Source of the DNA: DATJOJ01 sp035507035
Lineage (GTDB): Bacteria > Acidobacteriota > Terriglobia > Terriglobales > Acidobacteriaceae
Direction: 5' to 3'
NCBI GenBank assembly: GCA_035507035.1
Contig: DATJOJ010000022.1
Coordinates: forward strand, 20,084-84,083
Length of the DNA stretch: 64,000 nt
In this document: positions 26,596 through 34,416 of the stretch, in pieces
Layout: the number at the start of each line of letters is the position of its first letter
Position numbering within the stretch: the stretch's first letter is position 1
The notes under the pieces: model-generated
Database searches by the model: none
What the model was told of the DNA's origin: nothing
Seen by the model: the letters and a program-made list of their open reading frames with translations, nothing else
Translations under genes and position numbers: made by a program

Positions 26596-29500
26596 TTAGA
26601 AGATGAGCTTTGCCTGCATCTGGATCAACCGGCCCGTCACGCCAGCGCCCTGGTAGGCACCGTACGGGGTGGTCGGCTGCGACGCCGTAGCATACAGAAG
26701 ACCCAATGCTGGGCTCGCTACGTTGTTGATGGGTTGGAAGAAGTTGGGGTGATTGAGCACGTTGTACATATTCGCACCCAACTGCAGCTTCACACGTTCG
26801 GTGACCAGGAAGTTCTTCATCAAGGTGAAGTCCGTGTCGAAGTACTGTGGTGCGCGGAAGTAGTTGCGCGCCACGTTGTTCCACACGTTCTGTCCGCCGG
26901 GCCCTGCCGGTGCAAACTGGCTGGGCTGCAAGCAGAGGTTCGGTGAAACCGCGTAGTTCGATCCCGGGTTGTCGCAACCGGCACCGATTGAACCTCCCAG
27001 GAAGGCCGCGATCGGTCCGCCGCCGCCGCCCAGGTTGGCAATCTGTGGTTCGACGGTGGTTGCCGTATACGCCACTCCGCTATGCGCGAAGAACGTACCT
27101 GCTACGCCCCATCCGCCCAGTGCCAGTTCCGTCAAACGGTTCTGGAAGCGGTGCGGCATGTTCCAAACGTAGTTGGCGGTAAAGTTGTGACGAGCATCCG
27201 AATCAGCCGGGCCATAGGTGCCGGAGTCGAAGGCAAACGGATTGACTTGGCGCGTAAGGCTGGTGAATAAGCTGTACGGCGTACCCGGATTGGTGCTGGT
27301 CAGATCGTCCAGCGAGTGCGAGAAGGTATAGTTCGCGCTCATCTGGAAGCCATAGGACATGCGGCGAGTGAAGCTGGCCGTCAAGCCGTCGTAGTTGGAA
27401 CGGCCGATGCTGGACAGCTCGTTGACAACACCGAAGCGGGGATCTGGCGCCCCGTTATCCGTCGGAGTAGAGACCGCGGGTGCGATCGGGAGCGTGCCGA
27501 ATGCCGGGTTACCGGCGGTAACGAAAGCATTCAAGCCCGGGTTCTGAATCATGGTGTCATACCCGTGTGTGCCTACGTAGTTCAAGTTGAGGGACATCTT
27601 GCTGCCGAACGCCTGTTGAATTTCGAAGTTCCACTCGGCATATTTCGGGTTGTTGATCTTGTTAGCCATCGAGAAATAGCTCGGCGGCGCGAAGTTCGGG
27701 TTGCTCGCTGAAATCGACCCCACCGTACCCCCACCGGCGAATGCGCCCAAGAACGAGGCATTTGAGCTTGCAGCCGCGGAGGTCGTGCTGTTAGCCAAGG
27801 TCGGAGCCAATGCGAAGCCAGGCCCTGGGAACACGTTGAAGACATTTGTGGTCGGTGAGTTCTCGATCATGCTGTCGAGCAGCACACCTTGGTACAGGTC
27901 GGAGAAGATTCCAAACCCGCCACGGAACACGGTGTTGCTGAGTCCCTTCGGGCTATAAGTGAACCCGATGCGAGGCTGCAGCGCCAGCTTCTCAATGTTG
28001 TTGAAGGCGTTGTGCTGATTGGCCAGGATGACCTGGTTATACGGCACGTCCGCGTTGTGGCTCAGCTGCGAGAATGGGCTATCTAGACGAGCAAAGCAAT
28101 CGCTCTGGCAAACCGCGTTCGAGTTGCGATCAGCGCGCAATGCCAAAGTCAGCTTCAGGTTGGAGCTCACCCGGTACTCATCCTGGAAGTACAAGCCCAA
28201 GCTGTAGAAAGCAATGGGTGCATCCCCAGCCGAGGTGAATTGCTGAGAGTATGCGTCTCCACCTACGCCGCCGACCCCGGTGAAGTTGGGTGTGCCGTTC
28301 ACGAAGTCTGTCAGGCTGTTAAAGTCCATCACCCCGCCCGTATTTCCCTGCGCATCGTGATCCGAGAAATCGTCACGGCGGAAGTTCAGGCCCATCTTGA
28401 AGGTGTGTGCACCCTTCGTAATCGACAGGTCATCCGTGATGTTGTACATGGTCGAGTTGCGGCCCTGTGGGAAAAAGAAGTCAGGCGTGATGTTTCCACC
28501 CAGCGTCGACAGCAAGTTATCTCCGGTAAACTCGATCGTGCTCATGCCGAGGGTGGAGAGAACCGCGGACTGTCCTGAGTCGGGAAGGAAGATCGCGCTG
28601 TACCACAGACCGGACACGATGAAGTTGTTGACCATGGTCGGCGAGAATACGTGCGTCTCGTTGATCTGGCCTTCGTATTCCGGCTGAATGCTCTGGGTGC
28701 TGAACACCGCAGGGTCGATCAGGTCAGTGGAAGTCGGCTGTGAGCCATGATCGACTTTGAAGCGGCCGAAGAGTTTGTCCGCGCTCGAGATGTTGTAATC
28801 GATACGGGTGGTGAGCAACCACTCTTTGTTGTGGTTGACGCCCGCGCCCTGAGTCGTCATCAAGCAAGGAGTTGCCGCCGTGCCGAAACCAGCCGTACCG
28901 GCAAAGTCACCGCAACCAAAGGTTGCCGGGTCGAATGCAGCGATGCCGCCCGTGTTAGCGAGGGCGGAGCTATATAGCGGCGAACCCTTATAGAGGTTCA
29001 TCAGGCTGGTGTAATACGGCAACTGGCCGGTGCCAGTGATCGCCGGGTTGCCCAAAATGTAAGACTGAAAAGCGGGCGTCGGAAGATAGACGCGACCTGT
29101 AGTCGGCAAGGAGTAACGTAACCCTTCCTGGTCGACGTAGAAGAACAACTTGTCCTTCACGATCGGTCCGCCGAACGAGCCAGCCCACTGATTGGCAACC
29201 GCGAATGGCGATTTGTTGGCGCCCGGGACTCCCGAGGCAACTTCGCTGGATTTCAAAAACCACTCGTTGGCATTGAAGCCGCTGCTGTCGAACCAGTAAT
29301 TGGCGTTGCCGTGGAAGGCATTGCTGCCCGATTTCGTCGAGTAGTCAACCTGTACACCGGCTTGGCGGCCATATTGCGCCGTGTAACCGTTGCTGACAAC
29401 CGCGACTTCCTGCACTTCATTCTGTCCGAGCAGCAGGTTGGAAGAGCCGGAGTTGTTGAGGTTCAAGAACGGATCGTTCTCGTCGTTGCCGTTCAGGGTG

Positions 29501-30072
29501 AACAGGTTCGAGGTTGCCGGCAATCCGAACGCGCTGAAGTTGCCGTAACCGAAACCAGCCTGGGTATTCATCAGGACGCCAGGCGCGGTCTGCGCGTAGC
29601 TGGTGATGTCACCGCCAGGATTGGGCAGGTTCTCGATCTGTGTCGCGGTGAAAGTCGTCGAGATGTTGGCATCTTCGGTCTGGAGCAGCGGTGCCGTTCC
29701 CGTCACTTCGACGGTTTCCGAAGCATTACCAACCGCCAGCTTAATGTTGACCGGCGTGATCTGACCAAGCAGAACCTCGACTTTCTGGCTGACGCCACGG
29801 AAGCCGCTCTGCGCGATGCTGACCGTGTAAGTACCCGGTTTTAACAGGGGGAAGTTATACAAGCCAGTAGTGCCGGTGGTAGTTGCTTGAGTTTCACCGG
29901 TGCTACTGTTCTTGAGATTAAGTGTGGCATTCGGCACTACGGCGCCACTGGGGTCAGTGACCGTACCCGAAATGCCACCTGTCACGACGTTCTGCGCCAG
30001 CATCACGCTCGGAACCAGGAGAGCGAGGAGGGCTATCAGAACGAAAGACTTGGCAAACCAAGTAAATCGCAT
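26596..30072 (-). CDS. TonB-dependent receptor, Oar-like, with carboxypeptidase-regulatory domain
   Basis: Outer-membrane receptor, 1158 aa from ATG 30072, which has GGAG upstream and starts a signal peptide (FVLIALLALLVPSVMLA-Q); the frame extends 29 codons further but without signal-peptide logic. Domain order: CarboxypepD_reg-like domain (GGISGTVTDPSGAVVPNATL, ~30-110), plug (VEVTGTAPLLQTEDANIST, ~115-240), 22-strand barrel to the C-terminal strand MQAKLIF. The acidobacterial expansions of this family are thought to import large polymers or peptides; the ligand here is unknown. No TonB or substrate genes adjoin. Confidence 0.93.
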   Translation of the reverse strand: MRFTWFAKSFVLIALLALLVPSVMLAQNVVTGGISGTVTDPSGAVVPNATLNLKNSSTGETQATTTGTTGLYNFPLLKPGTYTVSIAQSGFRGVSQKVEVLLGQITPVNIKLAVGNASETVEVTGTAPLLQTEDANISTTFTATQIENLPNPGGDITSYAQTAPGVLMNTQAGFGYGNFSAFGLPATSNLFTLNGNDENDPFLNLNNSGSSNLLLGQNEVQEVAVVSNGYTAQYGRQAGVQVDYSTKSGSNAFHGNANYWFDSSGFNANEWFLKSSEVASGVPGANKSPFAVANQWAGSFGGPIVKDKLFFYVDQEGLRYSLPTTGRVYLPTPAFQSYILGNPAITGTGQLPYYTSLMNLYKGSPLYSSALANTGGIAAFDPATFGCGDFAGTAGFGTAATPCLMTTQGAGVNHNKEWLLTTRIDYNISSADKLFGRFKVDHGSQPTSTDLIDPAVFSTQSIQPEYEGQINETHVFSPTMVNNFIVSGLWYSAIFLPDSGQSAVLSTLGMSTIEFTGDNLLSTLGGNITPDFFFPQGRNSTMYNITDDLSITKGAHTFKMGLNFRRDDFSDHDAQGNTGGVMDFNSLTDFVNGTPNFTGVGGVGGDAYSQQFTSAGDAPIAFYSLGLYFQDEYRVSSNLKLTLALRADRNSNAVCQSDCFARLDSPFSQLSHNADVPYNQVILANQHNAFNNIEKLALQPRIGFTYSPKGLSNTVFRGGFGIFSDLYQGVLLDSMIENSPTTNVFNVFPGPGFALAPTLANSTTSAAASSNASFLGAFAGGGTVGSISASNPNFAPPSYFSMANKINNPKYAEWNFEIQQAFGSKMSLNLNYVGTHGYDTMIQNPGLNAFVTAGNPAFGTLPIAPAVSTPTDNGAPDPRFGVVNELSSIGRSNYDGLTASFTRRMSYGFQMSANYTFSHSLDDLTSTNPGTPYSLFTSLTRQVNPFAFDSGTYGPADSDARHNFTANYVWNMPHRFQNRLTELALGGWGVAGTFFAHSGVAYTATTVEPQIANLGGGGGPIAAFLGGSIGAGCDNPGSNYAVSPNLCLQPSQFAPAGPGGQNVWNNVARNYFRAPQYFDTDFTLMKNFLVTERVKLQLGANMYNVLNHPNFFQPINNVASPALGLLYATASQPTTPYGAYQGAGVTGRLIQMQAKLIF

Positions 30073-30617
30073 AGTTTGTTCTCCACTTTGCATTTTTAAA
30101 GTTTTCGAACTTGCGTTGGAACCTGAGTTATTCCGGTTGAAATTAGGAGTGCCGAACAAACCCCACGCCTACAGGCACCCACTGAGAGACAGCATCGGAA
30201 CACAGTACTTGTGCAAGCAGGGTGCCAACAGTCGATTCATGTTAAGCGCATTGTTTACAGCGTGTTATGTAGTTTTCCGAACCTCGCGACAGGGTGACCT
30301 ATGATTTCTGGAAGATTGGGGAGCTGACACTGTCCGCAAAGTCATACCAAACTGGGCCGGAATCGCGGAATTAAGGTAGGAAATTACGACAATTTGGGAC
30401 GATTTTCTTGAACTCGGAAAACTATCGTCCCACAATTCTGCTGACCGACCGGAGGTGTTTGTAAGCTGACCATCCTTATTGATGCAATCGCAACTATATA
30501 TTGAAGTCACACGGGGGCATTGGTGTCGAGAACCAGGTCGGGGATGCAGGCACACCTAGATAGTCCCGCCAAGAGAATCCCTCGTGGCTCGGAGCGGGCC
30601 AAGGATGTCGAAAGAAT
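30073..30617. other. Intergenic region upstream of the TonB receptor
   Basis: 545 bp between the receptor start and the left end of the integrated element. No ORF with coding character, no strong hairpin and no convincing promoter pair recognised. Before integration this stretch would have lain directly downstream of tRNA-Asp. Confidence 0.4.
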
Positions 30618-30662
30618 TGGCGGGGACGACGGGACTCGAACCCGCGGCCTCTGCCGTGACAG
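30618..30662 (-). repeat. attachment-site repeat attL (3' part of tRNA-Asp)
   Basis: 45 bp identical to 45746-45790, i.e. the CCA end, acceptor 3' strand, T arm, variable loop and 3' part of the anticodon arm of tRNA-Asp. The match stops inside the anticodon arm, so this is not a tRNA gene but the duplicated crossover segment left by site-specific integration. Confidence 0.93.
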
Positions 30663-30745
30663 AGTGAATGGAGATTGTTTTTCAGCGACTTACAAAACTG
30701 CGGGGACTGCCAAAGTCGCTGTAAGACACACAAGACTTCTCTAAC

Positions 30746-30766
30746 TGTGGATTGAGTTGTGGATTG
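30746..30766 (+). repeat. Predicted integrase arm-type sites, left
   Basis: Two TGTGGATTG words in the same orientation, 12 bp apart (30746-30754, 30758-30766), 83 bp inside attL. The same pair with the same spacing occurs at the right end (45685-45705) and nowhere else that I noticed, as expected for arm-binding sites of a lambda-type tyrosine integrase. Confidence 0.6.
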
Positions 30767-30867
30767 AAATAGTCGGCGTGGTCACCATTGGCCAGACGCA
30801 CCCACCCACCTTCGCCAGCCAAGCAGACCCCGAAATTTATAAAACCCCGAAAAAGGAAAATACCAAC

Positions 30868-31137
30868 ATGGAAGCAAAGAAGTCAGATGCACACATTGTC
30901 CGCATGGTGAAGGAAGCGCACAGACTCGCTCACGTGGCAATCAACGCCGTTCACGGCAGTGGACTCCCGGAGCATCACGAAGTCGCATCCTTGGCTCACG
31001 CCTTGATCGCTGGGCGACACGTAACGGCGGGCAGTGGCGGCCGCGAAGTGGATCACGCCGGCGCCGATGAGACCGGGGACAACCTTCTAGATGAGGCATA
31101 CAGCCTCGACGGCGAAAAGAGTGACGGGAATCGTTAA
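30868..31137 (+). CDS. Hypothetical small protein of the element
   Basis: 89 aa from ATG 30868, chosen because AAGGA sits about 10 bp upstream; a longer frame from 30757 lacks support. His- and Ala-rich helix in the middle (MVKEAHRLAHVAINAVHGSG) and an acidic C-terminus (DHAGADETGDNLLDEAYSLD). No family recognised. First gene of the element and followed by a terminator-like hairpin. Confidence 0.6.
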   Translation: MEAKKSDAHIVRMVKEAHRLAHVAINAVHGSGLPEHHEVASLAHALIAGRHVTAGSGGREVDHAGADETGDNLLDEAYSLDGEKSDGNR

Positions 31138-31170
31138 ATTTTCCGAGTAAAGACATGGGCTCGGAGAACT

Positions 31171-31209
31171 GCGGGAGCCTTGCGACGCAATTCGGGTTCC
31201 CGCACTTTT
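31171..31209 (+). terminator. Probable intrinsic terminator
   Basis: GCGGGAGCC (31171-31179) pairs with GGTTCCCGC (31195-31203) through one G-T wobble, followed by ACTTTTAT. It lies between the first two element genes. Confidence 0.55.
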
Positions 31210-31227
31210 ATCCAGGAGAGAACAGAA

Positions 31228-31506
31228 GTGGAGCCAACTGACATTTACGAAACTAACAGCATCCACGTGGCCGCGTTCATCTATGCAAATGGAATTCAGT
31301 TGCTCGCGGTGACGTTCAAGCGCGGTCCGCGGTTCGAGTTTGACAACAAAGACGACATGGCCAAGAAAATGGCTGAGAAGTATTACGTGGACACATCTAC
31401 GCCCGCTCGCACCCTACTTGAGGCGTTCTCGCAACTGCGCCGAGAGATCAGTCGCGCCAGTCAGGTTCGCGATAGGACCCTAGAAGGTACCTACAAGCAA
31501 CCTTGA
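31228..31506 (+). CDS. DUF5659-like small protein
   Basis: 92 aa from GTG 31228 with AGGAG 8-12 bp upstream. The pattern TNSIHVAAFIYANGIQLLAV, then RGPRFEFDNKDDMAKKMAEKYYV, resembles DUF5659 proteins (about 80-100 aa, found in mobile elements), with predicted beta-strand then helix; the match is by eye. Function of the family is unknown. Confidence 0.6.
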   Translation: MEPTDIYETNSIHVAAFIYANGIQLLAVTFKRGPRFEFDNKDDMAKKMAEKYYVDTSTPARTLLEAFSQLRREISRASQVRDRTLEGTYKQP

Positions 31507-31511
31507 TTCCG

Positions 31512-31530
31512 GAAATTTTTCAAAAATTTC
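31512..31530. repeat. AT-rich 19-bp palindrome
   Basis: GAAATTTTT-C-AAAAATTTC, perfect 9-1-9 inverted repeat, followed by a partial direct repetition (TGAAATTTTCTGAAAAAG). It lies right after the DUF5659-like gene. It could be an A/T hairpin terminator for either strand or a protein-binding site upstream of the replication gene. Confidence 0.45.
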
Positions 31531-31607
31531 TGAAATTTTCTGAAAAAGACCTATCGGCGCTGGGCTGGTAAGTCTCAACTGAAACCGGGGGAGAAACGAG
31601 ATGAGCA

Positions 31608-31784
31608 ATGACACCGGAGCAACAACGAGCTACGGACGAAGTTCTCGCACTCCGAGAACTCACGCGCACGACCGGTTGTAAAACGACCCGCGCGGTCAAT
31701 TCGATCCTTCAGTCCTTGAAGGATGAAGACCTGATAGTCGTCGCAAAGGCTCTTAAAGATGCCAGCGCAGGCGGTGCGCGGTGA
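31608..31784 (+). CDS. Small protein preceding the replication gene
   Basis: 58 aa, helical by appearance (TRAVNSILQSLKDEDLIVVAKAL), not long enough to be recognised. Its stop overlaps the GTG start of the replication gene (GTGA), suggesting coupling. A competing ATG at 31601 in another frame has better ribosome-site spacing but yields only 26 aa, so the exact product is uncertain. Confidence 0.5.
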   Translation: MTPEQQRATDEVLALRELTRTTGCKTTRAVNSILQSLKDEDLIVVAKALKDASAGGAR

Positions 31785-32542
31785 ATGCACCGAAGGAGCG
31801 ACCGTTCAAAAAGTTTTTCTGCGACCGACCCGAGGTGTTCTTGCTCCCGCCGGCCGCCCTCAAGGTTTGGCTCTACCACTACAGCCGCGAAGGATCCGTC
31901 CGCGAATCTTGGCCTGGCGTCGATACACTCTGCGAAAAGTTGGACATGGACAGGCACTCCGTGTGTAAGTGGCGCGGATGGCTCATCACGAATGGATGGC
32001 TGGAGAAAATCGGCGAGCGACAGGGCAGCGGAAAGTTCTCCGTCCCGGTTTTCAAGGTCACACGTGGAAGTATCCCGGCAAGGAATAAAGACGGGCGATC
32101 ATCGAACCGCGTGCGAAAACTTAACACGCGGTTGACCGGTGCGAAAACTTTGCACGCGGACCGGTGCGAAAACTTTGCACTAGAAGTAGATTCAAAAAAG
32201 CAAGTAGATAAAGAAACAGAAGCCACCGCGTCTCTCTCTGCAGATCCTCACCTCCAGATGGTGTGGAATTACTACCGGCAGGAGATCGCAGACCACACGT
32301 TTTACACGTTTACACCCCAGCGAAAAAAGATGGGCGCCGCACGTTACGCCGAAGCGCTCTGTATCGCCGGCGGCGACATTGCCGGGGCTGTAACGCTGAT
32401 GAAGTGTGCAATCGAAGCGATGCGGGATTCCGCATGGCACAACGGAAAGAACGACGCGGGCAAGAAATACAACGGTTGGGAAAACATATTCGGTACGGCC
32501 GAGCGATTTCAGAATTGGCTCAAGCAAGCACAGGAGGCATAG
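31781..32542 (+). CDS. Phage-type replication initiator-like protein
   Basis: 253 aa from GTG 31781. Residues ~1-100 look like a winged-helix DNA-binding domain (LKVWLYHYSREGSVRESWPG, then LCEKLDMDRHSVCKWRGWLI). Residues ~100-150 are a polar linker that carries three DNA iterons (separate entry). The C-terminal domain ends YNGWENIFGTAERFQNWLKQ, a pattern typical of the C-terminus of phage replication/DnaD-like and O-like initiators. Probable role: binds its own internal origin and recruits host helicase. By-eye assignment; no helicase, primase or polymerase accompanies it, so replication would depend on the host. Confidence 0.7.
   Translation: MNAPKERPFKKFFCDRPEVFLLPPAALKVWLYHYSREGSVRESWPGVDTLCEKLDMDRHSVCKWRGWLITNGWLEKIGERQGSGKFSVPVFKVTRGSIPARNKDGRSSNRVRKLNTRLTGAKTLHADRCENFALEVDSKKQVDKETEATASLSADPHLQMVWNYYRQEIADHTFYTFTPQRKKMGAARYAEALCIAGGDIAGAVTLMKCAIEAMRDSAWHNGKNDAGKKYNGWENIFGTAERFQNWLKQAQEA
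32111..32180 (+). repeat. Iterons, predicted replication origin inside the initiator gene
   Basis: Three direct copies of GTGCGAAAACTTTGCAC: 32111-32127 (two mismatches), 32139-32155 and 32164-32180. The last two sit in 22-bp identical blocks (32134-32155 and 32159-32180). Each copy is itself an imperfect palindrome. Start-to-start distances of 28 and 25 bp put the copies in three different reading frames (VRKL, AKTL, CENF), so the conservation is at DNA level. An A-rich stretch follows at 32181-32222, which could be the unwinding region. Confidence 0.75.
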
Positions 32543-32544
32543 CG

Positions 32545-32727
32545 ATGGCCAGGTCAGATCAAACACAAGGGCCGGACGGCATCAACCATTACATTCCGAA
32601 AGAGGGCGGGAACATCGGCACGCCAGCCAACGGCAACGATCACGCAGCGATGCAGAAAGAATTGGACGACTTGGACCGGCGCGTTTCAGCGTTGGAACGC
32701 GAGCAACGCGAGGAAAAGATTCCCTAG
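32545..32727 (+). CDS. Small coiled-coil protein
   Basis: 60 aa with an excellent ribosome site (AGGAGG, 7 bp before ATG). The C-terminal half is a charged heptad-like helix (MQKELDDLDRRVSALEREQR). Directly follows the replication gene by 2 bp, so it probably belongs to the replication operon. Function unknown. Confidence 0.6.
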   Translation: MARSDQTQGPDGINHYIPKEGGNIGTPANGNDHAAMQKELDDLDRRVSALEREQREEKIP

Positions 32728-32813
32728 TTATCCCACGCCGGTTACAGCATTATCCCGATGTGGATAAATACGGATAACTCATTTATCTTCATTAGGATAG
32801 GAGAATTTTTTTC

Positions 32814-32842
32814 TTGACAATAAATGCGGGCGGCGCTAAGTT
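32814..32842 (+). promoter_or_regulatory. Candidate promoter
   Basis: TTGACA at 32814-32819, 17-bp spacer, then TAAGTT at 32837-32842, preceded by a T-run. It lies upstream of the small gene at 32925 and the protease-like gene. Confidence 0.5.
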
Positions 32843-32924
32843 TGGCCTTTAATGAAAACGCTCAAGGTCGTCGGCTTCTACCCGGCGACCTGAGCTGACC
32901 AAACAGCCTGTTAAGGAGGCCGTT

Positions 32925-33071
32925 ATGGCTGCCAATATTCTCGCCCCCGCAGTCGTCCCCCGCAAGTCTTCCGTAGTCCAACAGCAACCCAAGCGAAGAA
33001 TTTGTCCGCTGCACAACAAAGATGTGCCTCCTCCTCGAAGAAGTGCGTCAGATGGCCGTATCTGTGAGTAG
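32925..33071 (+). CDS. Small basic protein
   Basis: 48 aa; AAGGAGG lies 5 bp before the ATG. Pro/Arg-rich (QQQPKRRICPLHNKDVPPPR) with two Cys. Overlaps the start of the protease-like gene by 20 bp. No family recognised; coding status is supported mainly by the ribosome site and promoter. Confidence 0.5.
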   Translation: MAANILAPAVVPRKSSVVQQQPKRRICPLHNKDVPPPRRSASDGRICE

Positions 33072-33558
33072 CGCTGCACGGCCGATCGACCTTGAGATAT
33101 GGAAAGCGACGAACCGGGCTCCCTTCCGCGGGGTATTGGTTTTGCTTGACACGGCGTCGGATGTCAGTCCAAGCGGCGCGAGAGGTCACAGGGTATTGAT
33201 ACCTCGCCACGTCGCCGAGGCAAAAATCAATTCGCTGGTCGGGATGGGTCTGAGTTGGGATTCTCGTTTAGACCGACACAACCCGCGCCAGAAGGTCGGA
33301 GTGATCGACCGCGCCAATGTTGTAGAAAATCGCGTGGAGTTCGGCGGCTATATATTTGCGGGCGACTTCCCAGAAATTATCAGCACTTTGGGGGAGTCAG
33401 AGCTTGGCGTCTCCTACGAGTCTCGTGATTGCGCTATCAAGAACAGGCGGACCAAAGTTTGGGAGATTATAGATTGCGTGTTCACCGGCGCGGCCATTTT
33501 GAAAAAGGAAGCGGCCGCATATCGCTCCGCGTGGATCCGACTCGACTTTAGTGTTTGA
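33052..33558 (+). CDS. Phage prohead-protease-like protein
   Basis: 168 aa from ATG 33052; 33022 is an alternative with a poorer ribosome site. The pattern resembles head-maturation proteases: LIPRHVAEAKINSLVGMGL, a His in LDRHNPRQKVGVIDRA, then VEFGGYIFAGDFPEII, LGVSYESRDCAI and VFTGAAILKKEAAAY. The LG(M/V)SYE and FTGAAIL phrases are what I associate with phage capsid-associated proteases of this type; assignment is by eye. If right, it is odd here because no major capsid gene follows. Confidence 0.5.
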   Translation: MAVSVSSAARPIDLEIWKATNRAPFRGVLVLLDTASDVSPSGARGHRVLIPRHVAEAKINSLVGMGLSWDSRLDRHNPRQKVGVIDRANVVENRVEFGGYIFAGDFPEIISTLGESELGVSYESRDCAIKNRRTKVWEIIDCVFTGAAILKKEAAAYRSAWIRLDFSV

Positions 33559-33566
33559 TTGCTCTG

Positions 33567-33649
33567 AATCCGGGAACGCTCCGGGATGTCGTCAAGGCCG
33601 CCCAGGCTGACACCCCTAGGCACCGACGCTCTGCGGGGCTCCCCGGATT
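33567..33649 (+). ncRNA. Possible structured RNA segment
   Basis: AATCCGGG (33567-33574) pairs exactly with CCCGGATT (33642-33649), enclosing about 67 nt that contain a further stem (GTCA...TGAC, 33591-33611). It lies between the protease-like gene and the next small ORF. It could be a structured leader or a small RNA; no known family recognised. Confidence 0.3.
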
Positions 33650-33673
33650 ACGAAAAACTGTAGAGGGAAAAAC

Positions 33674-33907
33674 GTGATAGAGATTCAAGCTTCGTGCGGA
33701 ATTGATTTGAACGGATTGGCACCAGCCGATCGTAAACGGATTCGGGAGATCGGATTCAATGCTTGGGTGAGCGAGGTCGAAGCCCGCGAAGCGAAACGCG
33801 CCAGTCGCCCAAGCCCCACAACTGACGCCGTGAATCGGTATTCCTTGGAGTACAGACAGACCGCCATGAGACGCCGGCACCGAGCAAATGGTCTGACCGG
33901 CCAATAA
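33674..33907 (+). CDS. Hypothetical small protein
   Basis: 77 aa from GTG 33674, with GAGGG 6 bp upstream. Predicted helices; the segment LAPADRKRIREIGFNAWVSE and a basic C-terminus (YRQTAMRRRHRANG) suggest nucleic-acid contact but nothing firm. No family recognised. Followed by the toxin-antitoxin regulatory region. Confidence 0.55.
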   Translation: MIEIQASCGIDLNGLAPADRKRIREIGFNAWVSEVEAREAKRASRPSPTTDAVNRYSLEYRQTAMRRRHRANGLTGQ

Positions 33908-34040
33908 AGTGGCTTGCACCTTATTGATTCTACGGGGCAAAAACAACAGTTTTTTGCGGTTGTGAACCCAAGAGACCTGCCTTCGCGTTTTGTTGATTCC
34001 ATTGGCCGAAAACAACAGCGACAATTATGTTCGTCTTATG

Positions 34041-34092
34041 TTCGCCAAATGGCGAATAAATAACTTGACAGATATGGTAGCACGGTGCTACC
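34041..34092 (+). promoter_or_regulatory. mqsRA operator: MqsRA promoter/operator region
   Basis: Two perfect palindromes surround a TTGACA (34065-34070): TTCGCCA-AA-TGGCGAA at 34041-34056 and GGTAGCAC-G-GTGCTACC at 34076-34092. The second overlaps the expected -10/start zone (TACCGT at 34089), an ideal place for repression by the antitoxin. The mqsR GTG follows about 10 bp later, so the transcript may be leaderless. Confidence 0.6.
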
Positions 34093-34102
34093 GTCTAGCT
34101 GT

Positions 34103-34402
34103 GTGAGCGAGAAAAGTCCAACTTACGCCCTTAAGCTAATTAAGGGTCTGATGCAGGATGGGAGTTGGAGATTGACGATCGAGGCCGCGAACACAGCCCT
34201 CGAGCTCGGCTTTGACGGGGATGATGTGTACGACTGCATAGTGAACAATCTTGAGGAAACGCACTTCTATAAGACGATGGAATCCGAAAAGAAGGTTGGC
34301 CTAATGCAGGACGTTTACCACATCACCTATGAACGTCAGCGGCTCTATGTGAAACTGCAGGTCAACGTTGATGCGGTCGTTGTCTCGTTCAAGGAAGCTT
34401 GA
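34103..34402 (+). CDS. mqsR: MqsR-family toxin (mRNA interferase)
   Basis: 99 aa, the length of E. coli MqsR (98 aa). RelE-like ribonuclease that in E. coli cuts at GCU. Family residues align by eye: FYKTM (catalytic Lys), QDVY (Gln), LYVKLQV (Tyr) and the C-terminal VVVSFKEA (Lys). GTG 34103 is used; the frame opens at GTG 34085, but that lies inside the operator palindrome. The toxin gene precedes the antitoxin, the order known for mqsRA. Confidence 0.88.
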   Translation: MSEKSPTYALKLIKGLMQDGSWRLTIEAANTALELGFDGDDVYDCIVNNLEETHFYKTMESEKKVGLMQDVYHITYERQRLYVKLQVNVDAVVVSFKEA

Positions 34403-34416
34403 AAAGGGGGTAAGGT

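Noticed and set aside
30618..30662. Possible second tRNA-Asp gene
   Set aside because: Only the 3' part of the tRNA is present; the D arm and 5' acceptor strand are missing, so it is the att repeat.
32111..32180. Protein-level tandem repeat in the replication gene
   Set aside because: The copies are in three reading frames and give different residues, so they are DNA repeats.
32111..32180. CRISPR-like array
   Set aside because: Only three short copies with 8-11 bp gaps and no cas genes; iteron spacing, not CRISPR spacing.
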